Assembly: GCF_037975245.1 (NCBI RefSeq)
Contig: NC_092567.1
Span: forward strand, 26,814,376 to 26,878,375
Direction of reading: 5' to 3'
Length of the DNA stretch: 64,000 nt
Origin: Apostichopus japonicus
Taxonomy: Eukaryota > Echinodermata > Holothuroidea > Aspidochirotida > Stichopodidae
Of the stretch, positions 31,253 to 43,861 are shown piece by piece (the first letter of the stretch is position 1; every line of letters starts with the position of its first letter). The notes under the pieces were generated by a model. It was given only the letters and a program-made list of their open reading frames with translations, was not told where the DNA came from and ran no database searches. The position numbers were made by a program, and so were the translations under genes.

Positions 31253-31361
31253 TGTGTAAAAGTAAGAGGGCCCGACGTTTCGATCCTACCAGGATCTTCT
31301 TTAGATCCTCTGAAGAAGATCCTGCTAGGATCGAAACACCAGGCCCTCTTACTTTTACACA
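31253..31361. repeat. Near-perfect 109-bp hairpin
   Basis: TGTGTAAAAGTAAGAGGGCC at the left is complementary to GGCCCTCTTACTTTTACACA at the right. The arms continue through GACGTTTCGATCCTACCAGG and CCTGCTAGGATCGAAAC to a loop near 31303-31311. Two 50-base arms of this quality mark a recent foldback or MITE. Confidence 0.85.
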
Positions 31362-32500
31362 TTCTCTTACACAGGCTCTTTAGTAAATAACCAGTTTGCT
31401 TTACAGTTTTGTTTTATTTTAACCTTATTACTGTATCAGCCTCGGAAACCATTAAATACAGGTATGCGAGAAGTGGTGGAACTTTAACTTAGCTGTCTGT
31501 GGAGGGCGGTGTTCCATTATACAGAATAGGGCAAAGAAGGACAAACAAATGATCGTAACGGTAAAACACGCTAGATTTAAATACACGAATTTGTAGAAAA
31601 ATATATCGAAATAGTTTAACAATCATCATGGACAGAATATTTACAACATCATAAAAAAAACTCTAAACAACAATTGAAAAAGAAAGAAACTTGGGAAAAC
31701 TATACCAATATGATTAATATTTTATATTGAGCTCAGTCGTAGTAAACCGCATCGAAAAGTCACCCCTTTGCACCATTTCCACGGCACATACCATTTGTCA
31801 ATAGTGGTGTTGAATGAATAATCGACATTCATCTTCTGAAATTTGAACTGATAAACCCTTCCAGCAATCAGATAGTAAAATAGTCAACAAGTCTGGTGTG
31901 AAATAGAAAGAATACTGTTGATCTAACAAGGCTCTTGAGGGTTTACCACATCTACAAAATAAACAACCATTTACTTTAACCTTTCCTTCACTTTGGTCTT
32001 TCTTTCACTTTGAAGTGTAAACATTTTAATTAATAAATTTGTGACCTTTTAGATAAGTCAAGATCTTTTCAATGTAGCACTCTCAGATATGTTAAAGGTC
32101 ATATGTAGCTGTATTGTTTAAATAAGCTGTCACATATTTAATTTACAATAGCGCCACCAATCACCAGTCTTTAGTTTACGCAACTCTTGCATCGAATCTG
32201 TTGGTGTTGTCAACAGTACGGTAGTGTTAATTTGGTAAAAACAGTACAAACTACACCAAATATATATATATATACAATTATGCTTCACATCGGGTGGAGA
32301 CCATGGATGAGTTTTACATCAATTTAGTGCAGAAGGTTTACCCACAAGTTGGAAGGCAGTGGATGAGAAAAGTGGTTTTCTACCAGGCAAAAGATAAACA
32401 AAACGTATTTACTTTATAATAAGTGGGCTACCCACTGCAGGACCGCAACCTCTCTGATGGAAGGTGGGACCAGTGGAGTCGTTTTCACTTATGCAACATA
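31362..32500. other. No gene recognised
   Basis: AT-rich sequence with no supported exon or repeat. The last ~100 bp lead into the satellite. Confidence 0.45.
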
Positions 32501-32772
32501 TGGAGCATTGGTACACTACACTCGTTCAATGCGGCTATGGTTATTATCAAGCAATCTACGGTGATATAACAGTGGAGAATTGGTACGCTCGTTCAATGCT
32601 GAATGAGCGGCTATGGTTATTATCAAGCATTCTACGGTGACATTACCTTGGAGTATTGATACACTTGTTCAATGTGGCTATGGTTATTATCAAGCATTCT
32701 AAAGTGATATTACCTTGGAGCATTGGTACGCTCGTTCAATGCGGCTATGGTTATTATCAAGCATTCTACGGT
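32501..32772. repeat. 67-bp satellite, left fragment
   Basis: Four units of the satellite that continues at 34937-43659. The outermost units are the most diverged (an extra CTGAATGAG insertion near 32600), as expected at an array edge. Confidence 0.9.
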
Positions 32773-34926
32773 ACTATCAGTACTATCAGCACCGGTTAAG
32801 GTCAAGCGTCTTAAAACAACTCCAAAATGCTATGATGTAAGCAGACTTCACAATTCACTGATTGCAGAGGAGTTCAGAGCAAAAATAGGAGGTGCCTTTG
32901 AACCTCTACTACATCTAGAGGACACAGATGTTGAGACCTTGTGGGAAAAGTTCAAAAACACCACAAACAAAGTCACGGAAGAAACAGTAGGTTTCCAGCG
33001 GAAGAAACTGGTGAAAGGCCTGCCAGAAGAAGTCAGAAAAATGTGCCATCTCCGCAGGAAAGCTAGAGTTGAGATGCTCAACAACCCTACAGCAGCCAAT
33101 AAGAACAACTGCAAGACGTTTAACAAAAAGGTGAAATATGAGGTAAAACAGTGGAAAAGGAAACTCATAGAAAATGAGGTTTCTGAAATGGAACAAGCCT
33201 ATAGTATGAACAACAGCTCTGACCTCTTCAAAAAAGTGAGGAAGCTTGCTGGGGAGAAAACAACAACCCAGGCTGTAGCCAAAGACAATCAAGGCATTCT
33301 AAGGACAGCTCCAGACGAAGTGATAAAGTGCTGGGAAGATCATTTCAACAAACATCTAAACACAGAATTCCCCAGAGATGATGATATCCTTAAAACCATC
33401 CCGGAGCCTGTCAACCGTAATACCACAAGCTTACCTTTAACCCTAGAGAAGTAGAAGAGGCTGTCAAAAAGCTGAAAAACAATAAAGCCTGTGGCTGTGA
33501 CAGGATATCAGCTGAAGTATTAAAAGAAGGAGGACCACTGATGAATCGGATGCTCCTCAAAATCATCAACAAAGCTTGGTCAGATAGGGAGGTCCCAGAA
33601 GACTGGAGCAGAGGTCTGGTAGCTCCTGTCTATAAGAAAGGTGACAAGCTTGATCCTGCCAATTACAGAGCCATTACTCTTCTGTCCATCCCTGGAAAAG
33701 TCTTCTGCAGGATGCTGCTTACTAGAATCCAAGATACTGTAGAAAACCACCTCAGTGAGGAGCAGTGCGGATTCAGAGCCTCCAGAGGAACAACAGATGC
33801 CATCTTCACAGTCCGCCAGATCTTTGAAAAAGCCAAAGAGAGGAAAATACCGCTTCACTGGAACTTTGTGGACTTCAAAGCAGCCTTCGACACTATTTGG
33901 AGGGAGGCTCTCTGGAAATGCCTGCGCTCAATTGGAGTAGATCCAAAGCTAGTAGACCTCATAGCAAGGATGTATGAGAAAACAAAGTGCTCTGTAATGG
34001 TGAATGGAAAGATCACTGAGTGGTTTGAGGTTCAAGTTGGTGTCAGACAAGGCTGCCTACTATCTCCCTGTCTCTTCAACATCTACCTGGAGTTTGTCAT
34101 GAAAGAGATACAAAATCTTGACTCAGGTCTGAAGAAGGGCAACATGTGTATAAACAACATCCGTTATGCTGATGACACCACTCTCATAGAAATGGACCTT
34201 GACAGCCTACAGGAGGCCACCAACAAACTTCAAGAAGCATGCACAAGATGGGGAATGAAAATCAACCCAACAAAGTGTAAAATAATGTCTGAAGACACCA
34301 AAGATGTTCTCCTTAACCAAGTACCTGTTCAGAAAGTTGACAACTTTGTCTTCCTGGGCAGCAATGTCCCCTCAATGGAAGAAGACGTCAAACGCCGCAT
34401 AAGGTTGGCTTCCTGGGCTTTTGGAAGACTGAAAAATACCATCTGGTCAAACCATGACATCACCAGATCCCTGAAAGTAAGGATTTACCAGGCCCTCATT
34501 CTGCCAATAGCAACTTACAGCTCTGAATCCTGGGCACTCCGTGAAAAAGATCGTCATCGACTTGATGTCTTTGAAATGAGATGTCTCAGAGCAATACTGG
34601 GTGTCTCCATCCTAGATAAAGTGAGGAACAACACCATCAGACAAAGGCTGAATGTAACTACCATCAATGATGCAATCTGCAAGAGACGCCTGAAATGGGC
34701 CGGCCATGTCTTTAGGATGCCGGAGCATCGGCTTCCATATCAAGCATTCAAGAATGACTTCAGCAAGCCAAGACCTCCAGGACGACCACCTTCTAGATGG
34801 AAGGACCTAATCCAGAAAGACCTAGGTATGACAACCCAAGCTGTTGAAAGTTGCGCAGCAGACAGACCAAATTGGAGGAGGATTACTCGCCAGAGGGCAA
34901 AGGGACACAGCGTCCTACGCACCTAA
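32773..34926 (+). pseudogene. Reverse transcriptase ORF of the RTE-like LINE, one frameshift
   Basis: The first frame (from 32773 to the stop at 33454) encodes the linker before the reverse transcriptase. The reading then continues in another frame from about 33435, so one small indel near 33430-33440 breaks it. The second frame (Met at 33541, 461 codons to 34926) carries RT motif A (FVDFKAAFDT), motif B (RQGCLLSP), motif C (YADD at residues 209-212 of that frame) and the C-terminal RRLKWAGHVFRMPE block with a Pro/Arg-rich tail (RPPGRPPSRWKD) typical of RTE-like elements. The only in-frame start upstream (32723) is supplied by the satellite. Confidence 0.85.
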
Positions 34927-34936
34927 GTCAGTCAGT
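32773..34936 (+). mobile_element. RTE-like LINE, 5'-truncated, inserted in the 67-bp satellite
   Basis: The insertion is flanked by an 11-bp target duplication CATTCTACGGT (32762-32772 and 34937-34947). It ends directly after the ORF stop with GTCAGTCAGT instead of poly(A). A very short 3' UTR ending in a short tandem repeat is characteristic of the RTE clade. The AP-endonuclease part expected at the 5' end is missing, so the copy is truncated and dead. Preservation of the frame and exact duplications indicate recent insertion. Confidence 0.85.
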
Positions 34937-37900
34937 CATTCTACGGTGACATTACCTTGGAGCATTGGTACGCATGTTCAATGCGGCTATGGTTATTATC
35001 AAGCATTCTAAAGTGACATTTCCTTGGAGCATTGGTACGCTCGTTCAATGCGGCTATGGTTATTATCAAGCATTCTAAAGTGACATTTCCTTGGAGCATT
35101 GGTACGCTCGTTCAATGCGGCTATGGTTATTATCAAGCATTCTAAAGTGACATTACCTTGGAGCATTGGTACGCTCGTTCAATGCGGCTATGGTTATTAT
35201 CAAGCATTCTACGGTGACATTACCTTGGAGCATTGGTACGCTCGTTCAATGCGGCCATGGTTATTATCAAGCATTCTAAAGTGACATTTCCTTGGAGCAT
35301 TGGTACGCTCGTTCAATGCGGCTATGGTTATTATCAAGCATTCTAAAGTGACATTACCTTGGAGCATTGGTACGCTCGTTCAATGCGGCTATGGTTATTA
35401 TCAAGCATTCTAAAGTGACATTAACTTGGAGCATTGGTAAGCTCGCTCAATGCGGCTATGGTTATTATCAAGCATTCTAAAGTGACATTACCTTGGAGCA
35501 TTGGTACGCTCGTTCAATGCGGCTATGGTTATTATCAAGCATTCTACGGTGACATTACCTTGGAGCATTGGTACGCTCGTTCAATGCGGCTATGGTTATT
35601 ATCAAGCATTCTACGGTGACATTAACTTGGAGCATTGGTAAGCTCGCTCAATGCGGCTATGGTTATTATCAAGCATTGTAAAGTGACATTACCTTGGAGC
35701 ATTGGTACGCTCGTTCAATGCGGCTATGGTTATTATCAAGCATTCTACGGTGACATTACCTTGGAGCATTGGTACGCTCGTTCAATGCGGCTATGGTTAT
35801 TATCAAGCATTCTACGGTGACATTACCTTGGAGCATTGGTACGCTCGTTCAATGTGGCTATGGTTATTATCAAGCATTCTAAGGTGACATTACCTTGGAG
35901 CATTGGTACGCTCGTTCAATGCGGCTTTGGTTATTATCAAGCATTCTACGGTGACATTACCCTGGAGCATTGGTACGCTCGTTCAATGCGGCTATGGTTA
36001 TTATCAAGCATTCTACGGTGACATTACCTTGGAGCATTGGTACGCTCGTTCAATGCGGCTATGGTTATTATCAAGCATTCTACGGTGACATTACCTTGGA
36101 GCATTGGTACGCTCGTTCAATGCGGCTATGATTATTATCAAGCATTCTACGGTGACATTACCTTGGAGCATTGGTACGCTCGTTCAATGTGGCCATGGTT
36201 ATTATCAAGCATTCTAAGGTGACATTACCTTGGAGCATTGGTACGCTCGTTCAATGCGGCCATGGTTATTATCAAGCATTCTAAGGTGACATTACCTTGG
36301 AGCATTGGTACGCTCGTTCAATGCGGCCATGGTTATTATCAAGCATTCTAAAGTGACATTACCTTGGAGCATTGGTACGCATGTTCAATGTGGCTATGGT
36401 TATTATCAAGCATTCTAAAGTGACATTACCTTGGAGCATTGGTACGCTCGTTCAATGCGGCCATGGTTATTATCAAGCATTCTAAAGTGACATTACCTTG
36501 GAGCATTGGTACGCATGTTCAATGTGGCTATGGTTATTATCAAGCATTCTACGGTGACATTACCTCGGAGCATTGGAACGCTCGTTCAATGCGGCCATGG
36601 TTATTATCAAGCATTCTAAAGTGACATTACCTTGGAGCATTGGTACTCTCGCTCAATGCGGCTATGGTTATTATCAAGCATTCTAAAGTGACATTACCTT
36701 GGAGCATTGGTACGCATGTTCAATGCGGCCATGGTTATTATCAAGCATTCTAAGATGACATTACCTTGGAGCATTGGTAAGCTCGTTCAATGCGGCTATG
36801 GTTATTATCAAGCATTCTACGGTGATATTACCTTGGAGCATTGGTACTCTCGCTCAATGCGGCTATGGTTATTATCAAGCATTCTACGGTGACATTACCT
36901 TGGAGCATTGGTACGCTCGTTCAATGCGGCTATGGTTATTATCAAGCATTCTACGGTGACATTACCTTGGAGCATTGGTACGCTCGTTCAATGCGGCTAT
37001 GGTTATTATCAAGCATTCTAAAGTGACATTTCCTTGGAGCATTGGTACGCTCGTTCAATGCGGCTATGGTTATTATCAAGCATTCTAAAGTGACATTACC
37101 TTGGAGCATTGGTACGCTCGTTCAATGCGGCCATGGTTATTATCAAGCATTCTACGGTGACATTACCTTGGAGCATTGGTATGCTCGTTCAATGCGGCCA
37201 TGGTTATTATCAAGCATTCTAAAGTGACATTTCCTTGGAGCATTGGTACGCTCGTTCAATGCGGCTATGGTTATTATCAAGCATTCTAAAGTGACATTAC
37301 CTTGGAGCATTGGTACGCTCGTTCAATGCGGCTATGGTTATTATCAAGCATTCTAAAGTGACATTAACTTGGAGCATTGGTAAGCTCGCTCAATGCGGCT
37401 ATGGTTATTATCAAGCATTCTACAGTGACATTACCTTGGAGCATTGGTACGCTCGTTCAATGCGGCTATGGTTATTATCAAGCATTCTACGGTGACATTA
37501 CCTTGGAGCATTGGTACGCTCGTTCAATGCGGCTATGGTTATTATCAAGCATTCTACGGTGACATTAACTTGGAGCATTGGTAAGCTCGCTCAATGCGGC
37601 TATGGTTATTATCAAGCATTCTAAAGTGACATTACCTTGGAGCATTGGTACGCTCGTTCAATGCGGCTATGGTTATTATCAAGCATTCTACGGTGACATT
37701 ACCTTGGAGCATTGGTACGCTCGTTCAATGCGGCTATGGTTATTATCAAGCATTCTAAAGTGACATTACCTTGGAGCATTGGTACGCTCGTTCAATGCGG
37801 CTATGGTTATTATCAAGCATTCTAAAGTGACATTAACTTGGAGCATTGGTAAGCTCGCTCAATGCGGCTATGGTTATTATCAAGCATTCTACAGTGACAT

Positions 37901-40900
37901 TACCTTGGAGCATTGGTACGCTCGTTCAATGCGGCTATGGTTATTATCAAGCATTCTACGGTGACATTACCTTGGAGCATTGGTACGCTCGTTCAATGCG
38001 GCTATGGTTATTATCAAGCATTCTACGGTGACATTAACTTGGAGCATTGGTAAGCTCGCTCAATGCGGCTATGGTTATTATCAAGCATTCTAAAGTGACA
38101 TTACCTTGGAGCATTGGTACGCTCGTTCAATGCGGCTATGGTTATTATCAAGCATTCTACGGTGACATTACCTTGGAGCATTGGTACGCTCGTTCAATGC
38201 GGCTTTGGTTATTATCAAGCATTCTACGGTGACATTACCCTGGAGCATTGGTACGCTCGTTCAATGCGGCTATGGTTATTATCAAGCATTCTACGGTGAC
38301 ATTACCTTGGAGCATTGGTACGCTCGTTCAATGCGGCTATGGTTATTATCAAGCATTCTACGGTGACATTACCTTGGAGCATTGGTACGCTCGTTCAATG
38401 CGGCTATGGTTATTATCAAGCATTCTACGGTGACATTACCTTGGAGCATTGGTACGCTCGTTCAATGTGGCCATGGTTATTATCAAGCATTCTAAGGTGA
38501 CATTACCTTGGAGCATTGGTACGCTCGTTCAATGCGGCCATGGTTATTATCAAGCATTCTAAGGTGACATTACCTTGGAGCATTGGTACGCTCGTTCAAT
38601 GCGGCCATGGTTATTATCAAGCATTCTAAAGTGACATTACCTTGGAGCATTGGTACGCATGTTCAATGTGGCTATGGTTATTATCAAGCATTCTAAAGTG
38701 ACATTACCTTGGAGCATTGGTACGCTCGTTCAATGCGGCCATGGTTATTATCAAGCATTCTAAAGTGACATTACCTTGGAGCATTGGTACGCATGTTCAA
38801 TGTGGCTATGGTTATTATCAAGCATTCTACGGTGACATTACCTCGGAGCATTGGTACGCTCGTTCAATGCGGCCATGGTTATTATCAAGCATTCTAAAGT
38901 GACATTACCTTGGAGCATTGGTACTCTCGCTCAATGCGGCTATGGTTATTATCAAGCATTCTAAAGTGACATTACCTTGGAGCATTGGTACGCATGTTCA
39001 ATGCGGCTATGGTTATTATCAAGCATTCTAAGATGACATTACCTTGGAGCATTGGTAAGCTCGTTCAATGCGGCTATGGTTATTATCAAGCATTCTACGG
39101 TGACATTACCTTGGAGCATTGGTACTCTCGCTCAATGCGGCTATGGTTATTATCAAGCATTCTACGGTGACATTACCTTGGAGCATTGGTACGCTCGTTC
39201 AATGTGGCTATGGTTATTATCAAGCATTCTAAGGTGACATTACCTTGGAGCATTGGTAAGCTCGTTCAATGCGGCTATGGTTATTATCAAGCATTCTAAA
39301 GTGACATTACCTTGGAGCATTGGTAAGCTCGTTCAATGCGGCTATGGTTATTATCAAGCATTCTAAAGTGACATTACCTTGGAGCATTGGTACTCTCGCT
39401 CAATGCGGCTATGGTTATTATCAAGCATTCTACGGTGACATTACCTTGGAGCATTGGTACTCTCGCTCAATGCGGCTATGGTTATTATCAAGCATTCTAC
39501 GGTGACATTACCTTGGAGCATTGGTACGCTCGTTCAATGCGGCTATGGTTATAATCAAGCATTCTACGGTGACATTACCTTGGAGCATTGGTAAGCTCGT
39601 TCAATGCGGCTATGGTTATTATCAAGCATTCTAAAGTGACATTACCTTGGAGCATTGGTAAGCTCGTTCAATGCGGCTATGGCTATTATCAAGCATTCTA
39701 CGGTGACATTACCTTGGAGCATTGGTAAGCTCGTTCAATGCGGCTATGGTTATTATCAAGCATTCTAAGGTGACATTACCTTGGAGCATTGGTAAGCTCG
39801 TTCAATGCGGCTATGGTTATTATCAAGCATTCTAAAGTGACATTACCTTGGAGCATTGGTAAGCTCGTTCAATGCGGCTATGGTTATTATCAAGCATTCT
39901 AAAGTGACATTACCCTGGAGCATTGGTACTCTCGCTCAATGCGGCTATGGTTATTATCAAGCATTCTAAGGTGACATTACCTTGGAGCATTGGTACGCAT
40001 GTTCAATGCGGCTATGTTTATTATCAAGCATTCTAAAGTGACATTACCTTGGAGCATTGGTACTCTCGCTCAATGCGGCTATGGTTATTATCAAGCATTC
40101 TTAAGTGACATTACCTTGGAGCATTGGTACGCTCGTTCAATGCGGCTATGGTTATTATCAAGCATTCTACGGTGACATTACCTTGGAGCATTGGTACGCT
40201 CGTTCAATGCGGCTTTGGTTATTATCAAGCATTCTACGGTGACATTACCTTGGAGCATTGGTACGCTCGTTCAATGCGGCTATGGTTATTATCAAGCATT
40301 CTAAAGTGACATTACCTTGGAGCATTGGTACGCTCGTTCAATGCGGCTATGGTTATTATCAAGCATTCTAAAGTGACATTACCTTGGAGCATTGGTACGC
40401 TCGCTCAATGCGGCTATGGTTATTATCAAGCATTCTACGGTGACATTACCTTGGAGCATTGGTACGCTCGTTCAATGCGGCTATGGTTATTATCAAGCAT
40501 TCTACGGTGACATTAACTTGGAGCATTGGTAAGCTCGCTCAATGCGGCTATGGTTATTATCAAGCATTCTAAAGTGACATTACCTTGGAGCATTGGTACG
40601 CTCGTTCAATGCGGCTATGGTTATTATCAAGCATTCTACGGTGACATTACCTTGGAGCATTGGTACGCTCGTTCAATGCGGCTTTGGTTATTATCAAGCA
40701 TTCTACGGTGACATTACCCTGGAGCATTGGTACGCTCGTTCAATGCGGCTATGGTTATTATCAAGCATTCTACGGTGACATTACCTTGGAGCATTGGTAC
40801 GCTCGTTCAATGCGGCTATGGTTATTATCAAGCATTCTACGGTGACATTACCTTGGAGCATTGGTACGCTCGTTCAATGCGGCTATGGTTATTATCAAGC

Positions 40901-43659
40901 ATTCTACGGTGACATTACCTTGGAGCATTGGTACGCTCGTTCAATGCGGCCATGGTTATTATCAAGCATTCTAAGGTGACATTACCTTGGAGCATTGGTA
41001 CGCTCGTTCAATGCGGCCATGGTTATTATCAAGCATTCTAAGGTGACATTACCTTGGAGCATTGGTACGCTCGTTCAATGCGGCCATGGTTATTATCAAG
41101 CATTCTAAAGTGACATTACCTTGGAGCATTGGTACGCATGTTCAATGTGGCTATGGTTATTATCAAGCATTCTAAAGTGACATTACCTTGGAGCATTGGT
41201 ACGCTCGTTCAATGCGGCCATGGTTATTATCAAGCATTCTAAAGTGACATTACCTTGGAGCATTGGTACGCATGTTCAATGTGGCTATGGTTATTATCAA
41301 GCATTCTACGGTGACATTACCTCGGAGCATTGGTACGCTCGTTCAATGCGGCCATGGTTATTATCAAGCATTCTAAAGTGACATTACCTTGGAGCATTGG
41401 TACTCTCGCTCAATGCGGCTATGGTTATTATCAAGCATTCTAAAGTGACATTACCTTGGAGCATTGGTACTCTCGCTCAATGCGGCCATGGTTATTATCA
41501 AGCATTCTAAAGTGACATTACCTTGGAGCATTGGTACGCATGTTCAATGCGGCCATGGTTATTATCAAGCATTCTAAGATGACATTACCTTGGAGCATTG
41601 GTAAGCTCGTTCAATGCGGCTATGGTTATTATCAAGCATTCTACGGTGACATTACCTTGGAGCATTGGTACTCTCGCTCAATGCGGCTATGGTTATTATC
41701 AAGCATTCTACGGTGACATTACCTTGGAGCATTGGTACGCTCGTTCAATGCGGCTATGGTTATTATCAAGCATTCTACGGTGACATTACCTTGGAGCATT
41801 GGTACGCTCGTTCAATGCGGCTATGGTTATTATCAAGCATTCTAAAGTGACATTACCTTGGAGCATTGGTAAGCTCGTTCAATGCGGCTATGGTTATTAT
41901 CAAGCATTCTAAAGTGACATTACCTTGGAGCATTGGTAAGCTCGTTCAATGCGGCTATGGCTATTATCAAGCATTCTAAAGTGACATTACCTTGGAGCAT
42001 TGGTAAGCTCGTTCAATGCGGCTATGGCTATTATCAAGCATTCTACGGTGACATTACCTTGGAGCATTGGTAAGCTCGTTCAATGCGGCTATGGTTATTA
42101 TCAAGCATTCTAAGGTGACATTACCTTGGAGCATTGGTAAGCTCGTTCAATGCGGCTATGGTTATTATCAAGCATTCTAAAGTGACATTACCTTGGAGCA
42201 TTGGTAAGCTCGTTCAATGCGGCTATGGTTATTATCAAGCATTCTAAAGTGACATTACCTTGGAGCATTGGTACTCTCGCTCAATGCGGCTATGGTTATT
42301 ATCAAGCATTCTACGGTGACATTACCTTGGAGCATTGGTACTCTCGCTCAATGCGGCTATGGTTATTATCAAGCATTCTACGGTGACATTACCTTGGAGC
42401 ATTGGTACGCTCGTTCAATGCGGCTATGGTTATTATCAAGCATTCTACGGTGACATTACCTTGGAGCATTGGTAAGCTCGTTCAATGCGGCTATGGTTAT
42501 TATCAAGCATTCTAAAGTGACATTACCTTGGAGCATTGGTAAGCTCGTTCAATGCGGCTATGGCTATTATCAAGCATTCTACGGTGACATTACCTTGGAG
42601 CATTGGTAAGCTCGTTCAATGCGGCTATGGTTATTATCAAGCATTCTAAGGTGACATTACCTTGGAGCATTGGTAAGCTCGTTCAATGCGGCTATGGTTA
42701 TTATCAAGCATTCTAAAGTGACATTACCCTGGAGCATTGGTACTCTCGCTCAATGCGGCTATGGTTATTATCAAGCATTCTAAAGTGACATTACCTTGGA
42801 GCATTGGTACTCTCGCTCAATGCGGCTATGTTTATTATCAAGCATTCTAAGGTGACATTACCTTGGAGCATTGGTACGCATGTTCAATGCGGCTATGTTT
42901 ATTATCAAGCATTCTAAAGTGACATTACCTTGGAGCATTGGTACTCTCGCTCAATGCGGCTATGGTTATTATCAAGCATTCTTAAGTGACATTACCTTGG
43001 AGCATTGGTACGCTCGTTCAATGCGGCTATGGTTATTATCAAGCATTCTACGGTGACATTACCTTGGAGCATTGGTACGCTCGTTCAATGCGGCTTTGGT
43101 TATTATCAAGCATTCTACGGTGACATTACCTTGGAGCATTGGTACGCTCGTTCAATGCGGCTATGGTTATTATCAAGCATTCTAAGGTGACATTACCTTG
43201 GAGCATTGGTACGCTCGTTCAATGCGGCTATGGTTATTATCAAGCATTCTACGGTGACATTACCTTGGAGCATTGGTACGCTCGTTCAATGCGGCTTTGG
43301 TTATTATCAAGCATTCTACGGTGACATTACCTCGGAGCATTGGTACGCTCGTTCAATGTGGCTATGGTTATTATCAAGCATTCTAAGGTGACATTACCTT
43401 GGAGCATTGGTACGCTCGTTCAATGCTGCTATGGTTATTATCAAGCATTCTAAAGTGACATTACCTTGGAGCATTGGTACGCTCGTTCAATGCGGCTATG
43501 GTTATTATCAAGCATTCTACGGTGACATTACCTTGGAGCATTGGTACGCTCGTTCAATGCGGCTTTGGTTATTATCAAGCATTCTACGGTGACATTACCT
43601 TGGAGCATTGGTACGCTCGTTCAATGCGGCTATGGTTATTATCAAGCATTCTACGGTAA
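34937..43659. repeat. 67-bp satellite array, ~130 units
   Basis: The unit is ACATTACCTTGGAGCATTGG, TACGCTCGTTCAATGCGGCT, ATGGTTATTATCAAGCATTC, TACGGTG (67 bp). Unit length is almost constant; variants include AAAGTG/ACGGTG, GCGGCC/GCGGCT, GTAAGC/GTACGC/GTACTC and CCCTGG/CCTTGG. Variant order repeats at larger scale: the CCCTGG variant unit at 35957 recurs 2278 bp (34 units) later and again 2479 bp (37 units) after that. Because 67 is not divisible by three, the array yields many overlapping 61-codon frames that are not genes. Confidence 0.97.
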
Positions 43660-43791
43660 TATTACATTTTGACCTCTCTTGCCATTACGTGAAAGTTAAG
43701 TATTACTGCAATCACTAATCATGTCTTAAAACTTGAGACTTTTTTGATCTCTCCTATTCCGATTCTGTGGAGGTGCCACCTTTTAGTAGCT
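43660..43791. other. Unique sequence between satellite and LINE
   Basis: About 130 bp without recognisable features. Confidence 0.5.
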
Positions 43792-43857
43792 TGACAGACA
43801 GACAGACAGATAGATAGACGGACAGACAGATATACAGATAGATAGTTAGATAGATAT
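43792..43857. repeat. Mixed GACA/GATA microsatellite
   Basis: CAGACAGACAGA followed by TAGATAGA and mixtures. It abuts the 5' end of the LINE at 43862. Confidence 0.85.
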
Positions 43858-43861
43858 ATAA

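Noticed and set aside
35099-43659. Dozens of ~61-codon frames beginning MVRSFNAA or MVSSLNAA
   Set aside because: They arise from the 67-bp satellite, whose length forces the frame to rotate each unit. No start context, splice sites or selection signature.
34937-43659. CRISPR-like regular array
   Set aside because: There are no spacers: whole 67-bp units are near identical, and the context is animal DNA.
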